Assembly: GCA_018069525.1 (NCBI GenBank)
Contig: JAGPUQ010000017.1
Location: 1 to 61,193 of the forward strand
Reading direction: 5' to 3'
From: Porticoccaceae bacterium
GTDB taxonomy: Bacteria; Pseudomonadota; Gammaproteobacteria; Pseudomonadales; Porticoccaceae
DNA length: 61,193 nt
Shown here: piece after piece, positions 28,180-35,820 of the stretch
How the letters are laid out: the number at the start of each line of letters is the position of its first letter
How positions within the stretch are numbered: the stretch's first letter is position 1
Made by a program: the position numbers and the translations under genes
The notes under the pieces: generated by a model
Told to the model about the DNA's origin: nothing
Seen by the model: the letters and a program-made list of their open reading frames with translations, nothing else
Database searches by the model: none

Positions 28180-28783
28180 TTGTTACGCTCAAGAATAAGG
28201 TTTGTATTAAAAGATAAGTAGGTTTAATAATCATTGAGACAAATAAGATAGGTACTAGAAAGACATACTTAACGGAAAAATCGCAAAGTATTGTGATTTT
28301 GGCAAGTCAATATTTCGTAATGATTTGGACGATAGAAAAGCGGTTAAGGGCGGTCTGAGTAATTGATTTTTTACACACTCAGCTCGTCCTGGGATACCTA
28401 TCTAACTTCAACCAGTTAGCTAATCCGGCTTATGTTGGCTCACCTACATGGTGAGTATTTTCCGGTCAGGCGATTATGTTTAGTTCGCCCAAGGCGTAAG
28501 TCCCTCGCTACTGAGGTCAACACCTCGCCGCCAGTTGGGCGCGTTACACGCGTACTTGAAGGAACGAGGATTGCCAGAGTAAATCAGATAAGCCGGTCTC
28601 TGAAAAGGAAGCAAATTCACATGCTTGCCTGTAGCGAACAGGACGCCTATTATCCCTATGCGCTGATCCGATATCATGATGGGGCTAGGTCCCGGACTCG
28701 ATACAAGCTCGGTCTGACTGATCTACAATGATCGGCACCACCAACATACTGATAATGAAACGAAAAAAATAGGAGTGCTCGTT
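28180..28783. other. intergenic stretch, possibly decayed sequence
   Basis: About 600 bp with no convincing gene. A 99-codon plus-strand frame (28432-28731) is open but arginine-rich, shows no family resemblance and lacks a good ribosome site, so I do not call it. The start of the stretch is AT-rich and could hold the promoter of the small gene at 28784. Confidence 0.4.
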
Positions 28784-29017
28784 ATGGAAGGAAAAAACTC
28801 AACCGGTCCAATGCTGTATTTTATTGTAGGTGCCCTGCTGGTGGCCGTCATCGCTGTTGGCTATCTTGCTATGAAAGACGACGGCGGCAGCACTACCAAC
28901 ATCTCTGTCGACTCGGCTCCCACCAACAACGCTGAGGAAAAACCCACATCTAACTTCAAAATTGATATAAGCAAAGACGGCACAGTGAGCGGTAGTCTGG
29001 AAAAAAATGTCGATTAA
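28784..29017 (+). CDS. small single-helix membrane protein
   Basis: A 77 aa protein with one transmembrane helix (about residues 8-27, MLYFIVGALLVAVIAVGYLA). A Asp/Ser/Thr/Asn-rich periplasmic linker and a short FKIDISKDGTVSGSLEKNVD tail follow, which looks like a single beta-hairpin. AGGAG sits eight bases before the ATG at 28784, so this start is preferred to the GTG nine bases upstream. A strong intrinsic terminator follows 25 bp after the stop, which supports a real, monocistronic gene. I do not recognise the family. Confidence 0.7.
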   Translation: MEGKNSTGPMLYFIVGALLVAVIAVGYLAMKDDGGSTTNISVDSAPTNNAEEKPTSNFKIDISKDGTVSGSLEKNVD

Positions 29018-29042
29018 GCGATCGCTCGCCATTCGCTACCAG

Positions 29043-29067
29043 GGCCCGGGATACCTCGGGTCTTTTT
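29043..29067 (+). terminator. intrinsic terminator of the small membrane protein gene
   Basis: An 8-bp stem (29043-29050 with 29055-29062, two G-T pairs) closes a 4-base loop and is followed at once by TTTTT. It is placed 25 bp after the stop codon at 29017. Confidence 0.8.
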
Positions 29068-29240
29068 GCATCAAGTAACTGGGGCTGAGTGCGGTTTTCT
29101 ACACCCAAGAAAAATTGCCATTACTTCAATTCCGTACGAAAAGTCGATGCCTATGCCTATGCCTATGCCATTCTGACTAATTCAGGAATAATCAAACCGA
29201 ACTTAAGCATCTTGTTTTCCTGGTTTCCGAGCTCGACAAA

Positions 29241-29423
29241 TCAGAACGGTTTTTTACCAGGCCCCGCAAGGTACCAAATAATTAAGCCGATCAGTGGCAA
29301 TAACAATACCACCAGCACCCAGAGTAACTTCTCAACGGCCTTCGCTGAACTTTGCATAATCATTACGATGGCATAGATATCTGCGATCAGAATAATTAGA
29401 CTGCCAATCCTAGTCATGTCCAT
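29241..29423 (-). CDS. PLDc_N-type short membrane protein
   Basis: A 60 aa protein made of two helices (about 8-26 and 33-53) with the motif WVLVVLLLPLIGLIIWYLAG followed by PGKKPF. This is the phospholipase D nuclease N-terminal (PLDc_N) hairpin found alone in many small bacterial membrane proteins. A TTAGGAGA ribosome site precedes the ATG. The function of stand-alone members is unknown. Confidence 0.78.
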   Translation of the reverse strand: MDMTRIGSLIILIADIYAIVMIMQSSAKAVEKLLWVLVVLLLPLIGLIIWYLAGPGKKPF

Positions 29424-29477
29424 AAAACTCTCCTAACGATTTTATTGATATTAGCTCGGCACCATAGCGATCATAGG

Positions 29478-29630
29478 CTAATGTGTTGCGTCGATCCATT
29501 GAATCCTCAGGGTCTCGGATATTACTGTAGTAAGCCCGATGAGCCTATGCACATTGATCAGCGTGACAGCTAGTAAAAAAATTCCTAATCCGCCTGCCAC
29601 ACTACCGACTACGACGATGGTTTTGTTCAT
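29478..29630 (-). CDS. predicted 50-residue single-helix protein
   Basis: The frame starts at ATG 29630 with GGAGA seven bases upstream. It reads MNKTIVVVGSVAGGLGIFLL, then AVTLINVHRLIGLTTVISET and a short tail ending DATH. One transmembrane helix (about residues 4-24) with a glycine-rich core is clear. It is 54 bp upstream of the PLDc_N-like gene on the same strand and may be co-transcribed with it. No family is recognised; the ribosome site and hydrophobic pattern are the only support. Confidence 0.45.
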   Translation of the reverse strand: MNKTIVVVGSVAGGLGIFLLAVTLINVHRLIGLTTVISETLRIQWIDATH

Positions 29631-29678
29631 GTGTGTCTCCCAATGCGCCGGATCGTATTCGCTAACTCTGTAGTGCCA

Positions 29679-30479
29679 CTAATTGTTCAGAATTATGTCA
29701 TTGATGATAAATATGACAATTTCTACAGCGATCAGCCAAATGATAATCCACTCGAGCTTTGAAGAGTGTTGATGCTTTAGGTCGTCCGCTAGCATCTCAA
29801 ACAATTCGTGGATGGTTTCAAGCTTTAATGAGAGAAATTCAGTGCGTTGTTTTAGCTCGAGATAGCTTGCGCCGGTTTCGTAAACAGCCTGCAGTTCGGG
29901 GTATTCCCAGATAAATTCCGGTGTATCCAGTAATTCATATTTGAGAAGAATCTCACTTTTCGTTAAAAAGAGCTGCCCCCGTATCTTGGAGGTTTGCTTG
30001 CGTGACAGCTAAGTAGAGCCGGTCTCCGCTAATTTACGGGGAATCGCGGAGGTTTCTTCAATCGTGTTTTTTGCCTGTAATTCCAGAACGGAAAGTTTAG
30101 TGGGCTGTGCTAGAGCGTGGGAAATAGCCAATAGCGTCATCTGTTCGGTATTGACAAGCTGAATATGGTCGCTGGAGAAGCGATTTTTGTCACAGCCGTC
30201 AATATAGGAAAAGTGATCGACCTTTTTGCTGGGTAGGGGCGCAATTGCAAAATGACACATGTCTTGTGCCAGCCGGTTGATGACCTCGTTTCTAAGGTTC
30301 CAATAGACCGCAACGCCAAAGGGAAAAATGGCATAACTGCCATGTTCCAGCTCAACATAGAATACGTTGCGATAACTCGCGCCTCGCCCTGATGCGAGCA
30401 AAGTCTCTGTCAAAGTGGTGAAATCAAAGGCCTCGGCGTAGCAAACGACCTGGCATGAATAATAGGGTGAATCGACCAT
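29679..30479 (-). pseudogene. RMND1/DUF155-family protein interrupted by an in-frame TAG
   Basis: The first 156 codons (30479-30012) encode a DUF155 (RMND1/YagE-like) N-terminal part: ASYRNVFYVELEHGSYAIFP, FGVAVYWNLRNEVI, and near the end EETSAIPRKLAETGST. Here a TAG occurs at 30009-30011. The same frame then continues without a break for 109 codons: LSRKQTSKIRGQLFLTKSEI, ELLDTPEFIWEYPELQAVYE, YLELKQRTEFLSLKLETIHE, HQHSSKLEWIIIWLIAVEIV and a stop at 29679. This is the normal C-terminal half with its membrane anchor. Total length of 266 aa fits the family. The defect is one nonsense codon; family function in bacteria is unknown. Confidence 0.85.
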
Positions 30480-30503
30480 TTTCTGATTAGTCCGTAAGTG
30501 TAA

Positions 30504-30695
30504 AAGGCTTGGTGGGGTTTGGGTGCCGCTGTCTCGTTCATTGGCTTATATCTGCTGAAGGGTGCAGGTATGCTGGTGTTCAGAGGCCAGTGCTTTTTAG
30601 CTACTTCAGGAGATTTCTATTCTGCCGAGACTATAATCCAGGACACTGTTGCCTGGCGAGCATTTCCTTTCGGGGAAATAGTTGCCGATAGATAG
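30504..30695 (+). pseudogene. possible membrane-protein fragment (unassigned)
   Basis: This short open frame encodes GLGAAVSFIGLYLLKGAGML, followed by FLATSGDFYSAETIIQDTVA and WRAFPFGEIVADR. The GDFY-x3-T-x-IIQD...FR-x-GEIVAD pattern faintly recalls DUF4386 proteins, but no proper start codon or ribosome site exists. Treat it as a hint only; it sits among other decayed genes. Confidence 0.2.
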
Positions 30696-30879
30696 CTCTC
30701 GACTATTGAGTCGGTAAGCGATTTCGAATCGAAGCGCAATCTGCGCCAAAACTCTTAGGTGAGGGCTGTGGCTTACAAAAGGAAGTAGATATACTCAAAC
30801 TTAAGGTTTGGTAATTGTTGCAAGTATCGGGGTAGTACTTTGCCATGTCTGCAACTGATAGAAACGAAAAACAGACAAG

Positions 30880-31050
30880 GTGAACAGAATAGTTTCCGTC
30901 AGAAGACTAGTCCTGGATGTTCTTAAACCCCACCAACCGAATGCGCTTGAATTTTCCAGGGCCATTGCCGAAGTCGGCATCGACTATCGCGTTCATCTGA
31001 CGGTTCTGGCAGCCATTATCAATCCTGGCTTTGAACGGCGGAAGGTTTAG
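30880..31050 (+). pseudogene. DUF211-family protein, truncated
   Basis: This GTG-started frame of 56 codons, with ACAAGG just upstream, encodes VRRLVLDVLKPHQPNALEFS, RAIAEVGIDYRVHLTVLAAI and an unrelated tail ending in TAG. DUF211 proteins (about 90-100 aa) open with RRLVLDVLKPHEP-x-x-x-E-x-A and continue with a beta-alpha ferredoxin-like fold. Only the first half is present, so the gene is cut short. Confidence 0.7.
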
Positions 31051-31163
31051 TTTCGATAGAGTTAAGCCATTCACACCTTTTCGAGCGTCAGTTATGCTTT
31101 GCTCAGTTAATCAAAGCTACTTTAATTAAGTATCGTCTATTAGATATCCTCACAATCGCCGCT

Positions 31164-32240
31164 CTATAGCCATTTCTTGCGCTTAAAGTAGAGCACCATA
31201 CCGACCACCACCGCAATCATGATTCCCCACACCATCGGGTAACCAAAGTACCACCGTAATTCGGGCATGGCCCAGGGACTATCCGAACGATTGAAATTCA
31301 TGCCATATAAGCCAACTACAAAGGTCAGTGGAATAAAAATTGTCGCGATCATAGTGAGTACGCGCATGATCTCATTAAGCCGTTGGTTAACTACCGAGAG
31401 GTACACGTCGATTAAACTGGCGGCCATTTCGCGATAGCTTTCGATAATGTCCAATATCTGAATTGTGTGGTCATAGCAATCGCGCAGATAAATTAAGGTG
31501 TCTTCGCTGATCAATGCCATGTGATCGCGTTGTAAAGTGCTCAGCAGCTCCCGCTGGGGCCAAATATTTCGCCTTAATAACAGTAGCTCTCGTCGTATAC
31601 GGTGAATCTCCGCGAGTGTGGATTGTTCGGCAGAAGAGCCCAGTAATTTGTCTTCGATGGCTTCAATATCCTCTCCCAGTTTTTCCAGGAGTGGATAACC
31701 GTGGTCAATGATTAAATCCAGAATACAATAAAGAAGGTAGTCCTCTTTTTGGTTGCGGATACGACCCGTTTTCTTACGTAATCGAGTACGGAGGCTGTCA
31801 AAGGGGTCGTTAACGCCAGAGTGCATACTGATAATGTAATTCTCACCCAGAAAAATGGAAACCTGTTCCATTGTCATTTTGCCATTTATTTCGTTCGGCA
31901 TGGACAGGATGACAAATAATAAGTCGTCGTACTCCTCGACTTTGGGGCGCTGTCCTTTGTTTAGTACATCCTCCAGGGCTAGAGGGTGGAGTTCGAATAT
32001 ATGGCCGATGTTTCTGATCGTATCAGACTGCATTTGGCCCTGGATATGAACCCAGGTTACGTCTTCTTTATCCAGATAGGGCTGAATATCCTTGCTAGAA
32101 GATAATTCCTCTTCAATGAAATCTGTTTCCGTGTAGTTAATAAGCTGGATAGTGAACGTCTCGGGACCAGCATCTTCGCTTTCGATAAGGGAGCCAGGAG
32201 GGGTGCCGGGTGGATGATAAGTTTTATCGAAATAGTTCAT
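31164..32240 (-). CDS. corA: magnesium/cobalt transporter CorA
   Basis: This pentameric inner-membrane Mg2+ channel has 358 aa from the chosen start. The N-terminal cytoplasmic funnel domain includes EDVTWVHIQGQM and FELHPLALEDVLNKGQRPKV. The long stalk helix follows, then two transmembrane helices with the pore signature VGLYGMNFNRSDSPWAMPEL, ending in the basic YFKRKKWL. The open frame extends 20 codons further upstream, but MNYFDKTYHPPGTPPGSL is the usual start of the bacterial CorA type, so the ATG at 32240 is chosen. It stands alone between decayed genes on one side and the repeat-flanked island on the other. Confidence 0.92.
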   Translation of the reverse strand: MNYFDKTYHPPGTPPGSLIESEDAGPETFTIQLINYTETDFIEEELSSSKDIQPYLDKEDVTWVHIQGQMQSDTIRNIGHIFELHPLALEDVLNKGQRPKVEEYDDLLFVILSMPNEINGKMTMEQVSIFLGENYIISMHSGVNDPFDSLRTRLRKKTGRIRNQKEDYLLYCILDLIIDHGYPLLEKLGEDIEAIEDKLLGSSAEQSTLAEIHRIRRELLLLRRNIWPQRELLSTLQRDHMALISEDTLIYLRDCYDHTIQILDIIESYREMAASLIDVYLSVVNQRLNEIMRVLTMIATIFIPLTFVVGLYGMNFNRSDSPWAMPELRWYFGYPMVWGIMIAVVVGMVLYFKRKKWL

Positions 32241-32300
32241 TAGCTGCTCGCGATAGGCTATGGGTTTTGGTCGTGTCGTCCTCAGATTGATTTTACACAA

Positions 32301-32709
32301 TATCGTTTGCTATTCGTCATCACAAGCATCTTACCAAGGTCAATGATGGGCCAGGAATAAGCCTTTGGTAGACCCAGAGGATGAGTTCTATCGAGGTGGA
32401 AGACTCTGACATAAACGCTGTCTAATTTTGATTGCGAGTGAAATAGTCTTGCTTAACCTACCAGTTAATGGCTTTCTGGTTATTATATTGAGTCAATATT
32501 GTTCAAAATGCTGCGAGGAGAGGATTTGAGCTACCACGCGTTTACCGTCTAAACCCCAATGAGCAAGTGAGCAAGTGAGCAAGTGGGCAGTGATCAGATA
32601 TTGAGTCTGGCCTTTAGTCTAAGTCAGGTTCTACCAGGTGATTGTGTTACGGTTGGCGATTGTGGTATCGACACTTATGATCAACTGGGAACCCGTGCCA
32701 ATACTGGGT
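32301..32709. other. intergenic stretch with an 8-bp tandem repeat
   Basis: No gene is seen in these 400 bp. At 32561-32590 the unit GAGCAAGT is repeated three times head-to-tail, followed by a degenerate copy (GGGCAGTG-like). The rest is unremarkable. Confidence 0.5.
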
Positions 32710-33200
32710 TTTCGCGGATTATTTACAATAGAATGGGAGTAGCTGAGTACGAATAAGCGGGTAGTGGTAAACCAAGGTTCGGGAGTAGGGTATGAGGATA
32801 ATTATGCTGTTAGTTGTGATGTTGATTGCCGCCATGTTGGTGATGCAACAGATGAAGACCGGAACTGATCCCGAGGACGAAAAGAGTCTGCCCTACCAGC
32901 AGCAGATGAATAAGGCCAAAGATGTTGAGCAACTGCTTCAGCAGGGTGTGGATGAGCGCGGTGCGCAATTTGACCAAATGATGGAGCAGTTGCAAACGCG
33001 TACGCAAGAATAAAGCAGATGCAAGAATAAAATAGCTTTTCAATAGCCCAATACATTTAGCTTCCCGAATAAACGCCTAGCTTAATGGCGTCGTGAGCCT
33101 TTTTATGAAAATCAAATTTTAATTATGAATCAACGGAGGCCATGATGGCGGAATTAAAGGCGGCGGAATTAAAGGGGAAAGTGGCAGTAATTACCGGTGG
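32710..33200 (+). repeat. left copy of a ~490-bp direct repeat (island boundary)
   Basis: This segment is homologous to 44052-44568. It contains a leader (GCGGATTATTTACA), the complete gene of a 73 aa protein, an intergenic stretch with long identical words such as CAATAGCCCAATACATTTAG, and the first 20 codons of an SDR gene up to ATTACCGGTGG. Right after that the homology ends. By eye the two copies are roughly 85-92 percent identical with small indels. The repeats delimit an 11-kb gene island. Confidence 0.85.
32792..33013 (+). CDS. small membrane-anchored protein, copy 1
   Basis: A 73 aa protein: a hydrophobic N-terminal helix (MRIIMLLVVMLIAAMLVMQQ), an acidic linker (TGTDPEDE) and a charged, glutamine-rich amphipathic region (NKAKDVEQLLQQGVDERGAQ) likely to form a helix or coiled coil. 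GGAGTAGGGT precedes the ATG. Its near-identical paralogue is at 44145-44363, with substitutions mostly in the linker and the last 10 residues. Conservation of both frames after the duplication suggests both copies are, or were until recently, under selection. I do not recognise a family. Confidence 0.75.
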   Translation: MRIIMLLVVMLIAAMLVMQQMKTGTDPEDEKSLPYQQQMNKAKDVEQLLQQGVDERGAQFDQMMEQLQTRTQE

Positions 33201-33207
33201 AAACTAG
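33142..33207 (+). pseudogene. truncated 5' end of an SDR gene
   Basis: The frame reads MMAELKAAELKGKVAVITGG, then N and TAG. It matches the start of the intact SDR at 44495 (MMAELKTAESK... GKVAVITGG) and keeps the same ACGGAGGCC ribosome site. The NAD-binding glycine motif is cut in the middle at the island boundary, so this is the left-over of a duplicated gene. Confidence 0.85.
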
Positions 33208-33234
33208 TCTTTTCTTTATAATATGGGTGCCAAG

Positions 33235-33747
33235 TTATTGAGATTGCTCAACAAAAATGAGCGCTTGTGTATCAAAGCCAAGTTCGGCCATACGATTTAC
33301 CAAATGTTGTTTAAGTGTTTCATTGATAACGGGCACTCTAGAAAGCAACCAAAGATAAGACTTGTCGCTACTGGTTACTAATGAATATTCATAATTCTGA
33401 CCCAGGTCAAAAATAATATAGGAGCCGTAAAAAGGGCCAAAGAAAGACACCTTTAAATGACCTGTATGCACATCTTTAACAAAATAGGCCTTGCCTTCGG
33501 CCTCGCGCCAGGTTTTAGATGAGCTATTAAAACCTCTGTTAATGACTTTTATACCTCCATCGTTTCGAGGACTATATTCTGCTGTCACGTTCTGTAATCC
33601 ACGTTCAAACGAGTGATCCAGCCGGGCTATTTCATACCAAGTCCCCAGATAACGATTTATCTCAAAACCACGTACGGGTTCGATCCCTTCAGGTATTCTT
33701 ACACAACCACTAATTAGGATAGATAAAAAAATTATTAAGTAGCGCAT
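33235..33747 (-). CDS. blc: outer-membrane lipocalin Blc
   Basis: A 170 aa lipoprotein of the bacterial lipocalin family, which binds fatty acids or lysophospholipids in the outer membrane during stress. It has a lipobox at residues 12-15 (LISGC, lipid on Cys15). The lipocalin signature is NRYLGTWYEIARLDHSFERG, with NVTAEYSPRNDG after it, SFFGPFYGSYIIFDLG in the middle and YLWLLSRVPVI near the end. It lies 11 bp downstream of the epimerase gene in a merR-epimerase-blc operon. Its place beside a fatty-acid-modifying cluster suggests a role with modified lipids (inference). Confidence 0.92.
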   Translation of the reverse strand: MRYLIIFLSILISGCVRIPEGIEPVRGFEINRYLGTWYEIARLDHSFERGLQNVTAEYSPRNDGGIKVINRGFNSSSKTWREAEGKAYFVKDVHTGHLKVSFFGPFYGSYIIFDLGQNYEYSLVTSSDKSYLWLLSRVPVINETLKQHLVNRMAELGFDTQALIFVEQSQ

Positions 33748-33758
33748 ACAGCTCTTTT

Positions 33759-34676
33759 TTAACCTTTAGTTAGCGAGGCGGGGGTATCTTTCAATAAATG
33801 AGTTAAGGCTTGATTTAAGGTCGGAAACGCAAAACTAAATCTCTTGTTCAGCAATGCTTCCGGCATGACTCTTTGGCTATCGAGTAAAAGGCAGGATGAC
33901 TCGCCGAGTAATAATTTCAGGATACTTTTTGGCACAGGAAATATCGCAATCCGCTGTAAAACTTCGGCTAATGTTTGGGTGAAGATATTATTACGTACTG
34001 GTTCTGGTGCCACTAAATTGACCGGCCCGGAAATGCTTTTTTCAGTTAATAGGTAGCCCATGGCGTTGACGTGGTCCTGAAGGTGAATCCAGGACATATA
34101 TTGTTGTCCATCGCCTATGCGTCCACCCAGGCAACACTTAAACGGCAACAGCATCTTAGCGAGCGCACCACTATGGGCGGCTAAAACGATTCCAGTGCGC
34201 AGCAAAACAACGCGTGTATAAGACTCGGCCCCTCTGGCAATAGCTTCCCAGCGAAGGCATAGGGTTGTTGCAAAGTCGTGTTCTTGCACGGTAGAGGCTT
34301 CTGTCAGGACGTCATCGCCTCTGTTGCCGTAAACACCGATTGCCGAACCGCTTAAAAAAGTTTCGGGCGGGTTCTCGCTGCGTGCAAATAAATCCGCTAA
34401 CTTCTGGGTCATCTGCCAGCGACTTTGACAGATGCGATCCTTTTGTTTGGGGTGCCAACGTTTATCAATAATGGCTTCGCCCGCAAGGTTAATGACCGCA
34501 TCAAAGCCATCAAGATTGGGCAAATTATCTAGTGACTCTATCAGCGTCACCGATTCAGGTAATAGTGATTTGGCTTTTTCGGGTGAGCGAGTTAGCACGG
34601 TATATTGGTATTCATCAAAACGACGAATAAAAGCCAGGCCGATTAGCCCAGTACCGCCGGTGAGTAGTATTTTCAT
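33759..34676 (-). CDS. TIGR01777 family NAD-dependent epimerase/oxidoreductase
   Basis: A 305 aa SDR-extended protein with an N-terminal Rossmann motif (LTGGTGLIGLAFIRRF). The family's typical features are VINLAGEAIIDKRWHPKQKD, SGSAIGVYGNRGDD (active-site Tyr region) and a C-terminal DUF1731 domain (LLGESSCLLLDSQRVMPEAL). Substrate is unknown. It is the second gene of the leftward operon, 27 bp after the MerR gene. Homologues often sit in the same light- or stress-responsive neighbourhoods in Pseudomonas and Vibrio relatives (recalled, not searched). Confidence 0.88.
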   Translation of the reverse strand: MKILLTGGTGLIGLAFIRRFDEYQYTVLTRSPEKAKSLLPESVTLIESLDNLPNLDGFDAVINLAGEAIIDKRWHPKQKDRICQSRWQMTQKLADLFARSENPPETFLSGSAIGVYGNRGDDVLTEASTVQEHDFATTLCLRWEAIARGAESYTRVVLLRTGIVLAAHSGALAKMLLPFKCCLGGRIGDGQQYMSWIHLQDHVNAMGYLLTEKSISGPVNLVAPEPVRNNIFTQTLAEVLQRIAIFPVPKSILKLLLGESSCLLLDSQRVMPEALLNKRFSFAFPTLNQALTHLLKDTPASLTKG

Positions 34677-34703
34677 GGTCTAGTCTCGTTAATACAAGGT
34701 TGA

Positions 34704-35609
34704 TTATTGCAGCGTCAGCAAACCATTAAGGCACGTTTTTACATCGGCAAACACGCGCTCTTGAGTGCCTAACGGTGTAAGTGCTGGGGCAGTGCCGCAC
34801 ATAAAAAGCCGTTTATTTACAATCAAAGCTGCTGCTACTGATGCTTGTTCTTTATCCTTCCAAAGGCCATCTTGGTAAAACACCGTATAAGTATCCCCAC
34901 GTTTTTCAGCAAGCTCTATGGCAGCCGCGACACTAAACGGGCGATGCAACAGTTGCACGATAAACCCTGTATCGCTTAGCTCTAAAGCCATCAATGCCAA
35001 GCGCCACAAGGGGGCTTGATGTCCCGCTATCAAGGTGACTGCAACGGAGTGTTTTTTCTTGGCAACCTTGGCGTTTAAACGCAAGACGGCATAGCGAATT
35101 AGTTCATTTTCGGCAAAGCCGAAAGCGGCACCGCTATCACCACGCTGGGCGAGCTCGGCAAAGGAGGGTTCTAGTAAACGTTGACGACAAACAGGTACGG
35201 GGTACTGCGCAAACGATTCATGTATTAGATGCTCCACCTTGGTGGCTGAAAATGCTTCAATCGAAGCGATCAGCTCTTCAACGGATGTCTGCCAATTTTC
35301 AGCCTCATCACCCGATGATACGACTGACATATCACCTTGCAACAGAGGCTTGACCTTACCTAAGGGGACACCTCTAGCAACAAGCGCGAGGATTTCTTCA
35401 ATGATCACGACGTCACCTTCTGAATAGAGGCGATGCCCTTTCGTCGTTCTTTCAGGTTTTAAAAGGCCATAACGCCGCTCCCAGGCCCTTAAGGTCACGG
35501 TATTTACCTGGGTACGGGCGCTAAGCTCACGAATTGGGAACAGTTTTGTGTGTGTTGGATGGTCATCTGTCATTACTGGCTTTGTCTCTACTATTGGAAT
35601 GCTTGCCAT
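34704..35609 (-). CDS. MerR-family transcriptional regulator with C-terminal B12-binding-like domain
   Basis: A 301 aa regulator. The N-terminal MerR helix-turn-helix is clear: FPIRELSARTQVNTVTLRAW, ERRYGLLKPERTTKGHRLYS. The remainder has the size and layout of CarH/LitR-type light regulators, with a helical B12-binding domain (about 105-190) followed by a Rossmann-like domain. However, I cannot find the DxHxxG motif that holds cobalamin; the nearest text is LIAGHQAPLWRLAL. So it may have lost B12 binding or belong to a related B12-independent group. No ribosome site is obvious before 35609; the internal ATG at 35573 (MTDDHPTH) is an alternative start. It is divergent from the DUF523 gene across a palindromic control region and probably controls both operons. 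Confidence 0.85.
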   Translation of the reverse strand: MASIPIVETKPVMTDDHPTHTKLFPIRELSARTQVNTVTLRAWERRYGLLKPERTTKGHRLYSEGDVVIIEEILALVARGVPLGKVKPLLQGDMSVVSSGDEAENWQTSVEELIASIEAFSATKVEHLIHESFAQYPVPVCRQRLLEPSFAELAQRGDSGAAFGFAENELIRYAVLRLNAKVAKKKHSVAVTLIAGHQAPLWRLALMALELSDTGFIVQLLHRPFSVAAAIELAEKRGDTYTVFYQDGLWKDKEQASVAAALIVNKRLFMCGTAPALTPLGTQERVFADVKTCLNGLLTLQ

Positions 35610-35616
35610 TATATTT

Positions 35617-35678
35617 ACTTATACAAGAAATAATAGTGTACAAGTTAATTCATGTACATTATTATTTCCTATATAAGT
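35617..35678. promoter_or_regulatory. 62-bp palindromic control region between divergent operons
   Basis: The 25-base arm at 35617-35641 and the reverse complement of 35654-35678 agree at 22 of 25 positions, around a 12-base centre. The inner part contains two TGTACA words separated by 10 bases, the type of site described for CarH/LitR-like MerR regulators. It starts eight bases upstream of the merR start, so merR is probably autoregulated. It may be the operator for both operons. Confidence 0.75.
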
Positions 35679-35820
35679 TTTTGTTAGGGTTGGCATCGCA
35701 TTATTTGTCACTGAAGCCGTCATTACAGGCTGCCTTATAGCCGGTCAGCTATTGTTAGCACAAGCTTATCGGAGGGGTAGCCAAAAAAATGACACATATA
35801 GGCGAAAGCCAGGATAAACC

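Noticed and set aside
28432..28731. 99-codon plus-strand frame
   Set aside because: Arg-rich composition, no ribosome site, no recognisable family; kept as intergenic.
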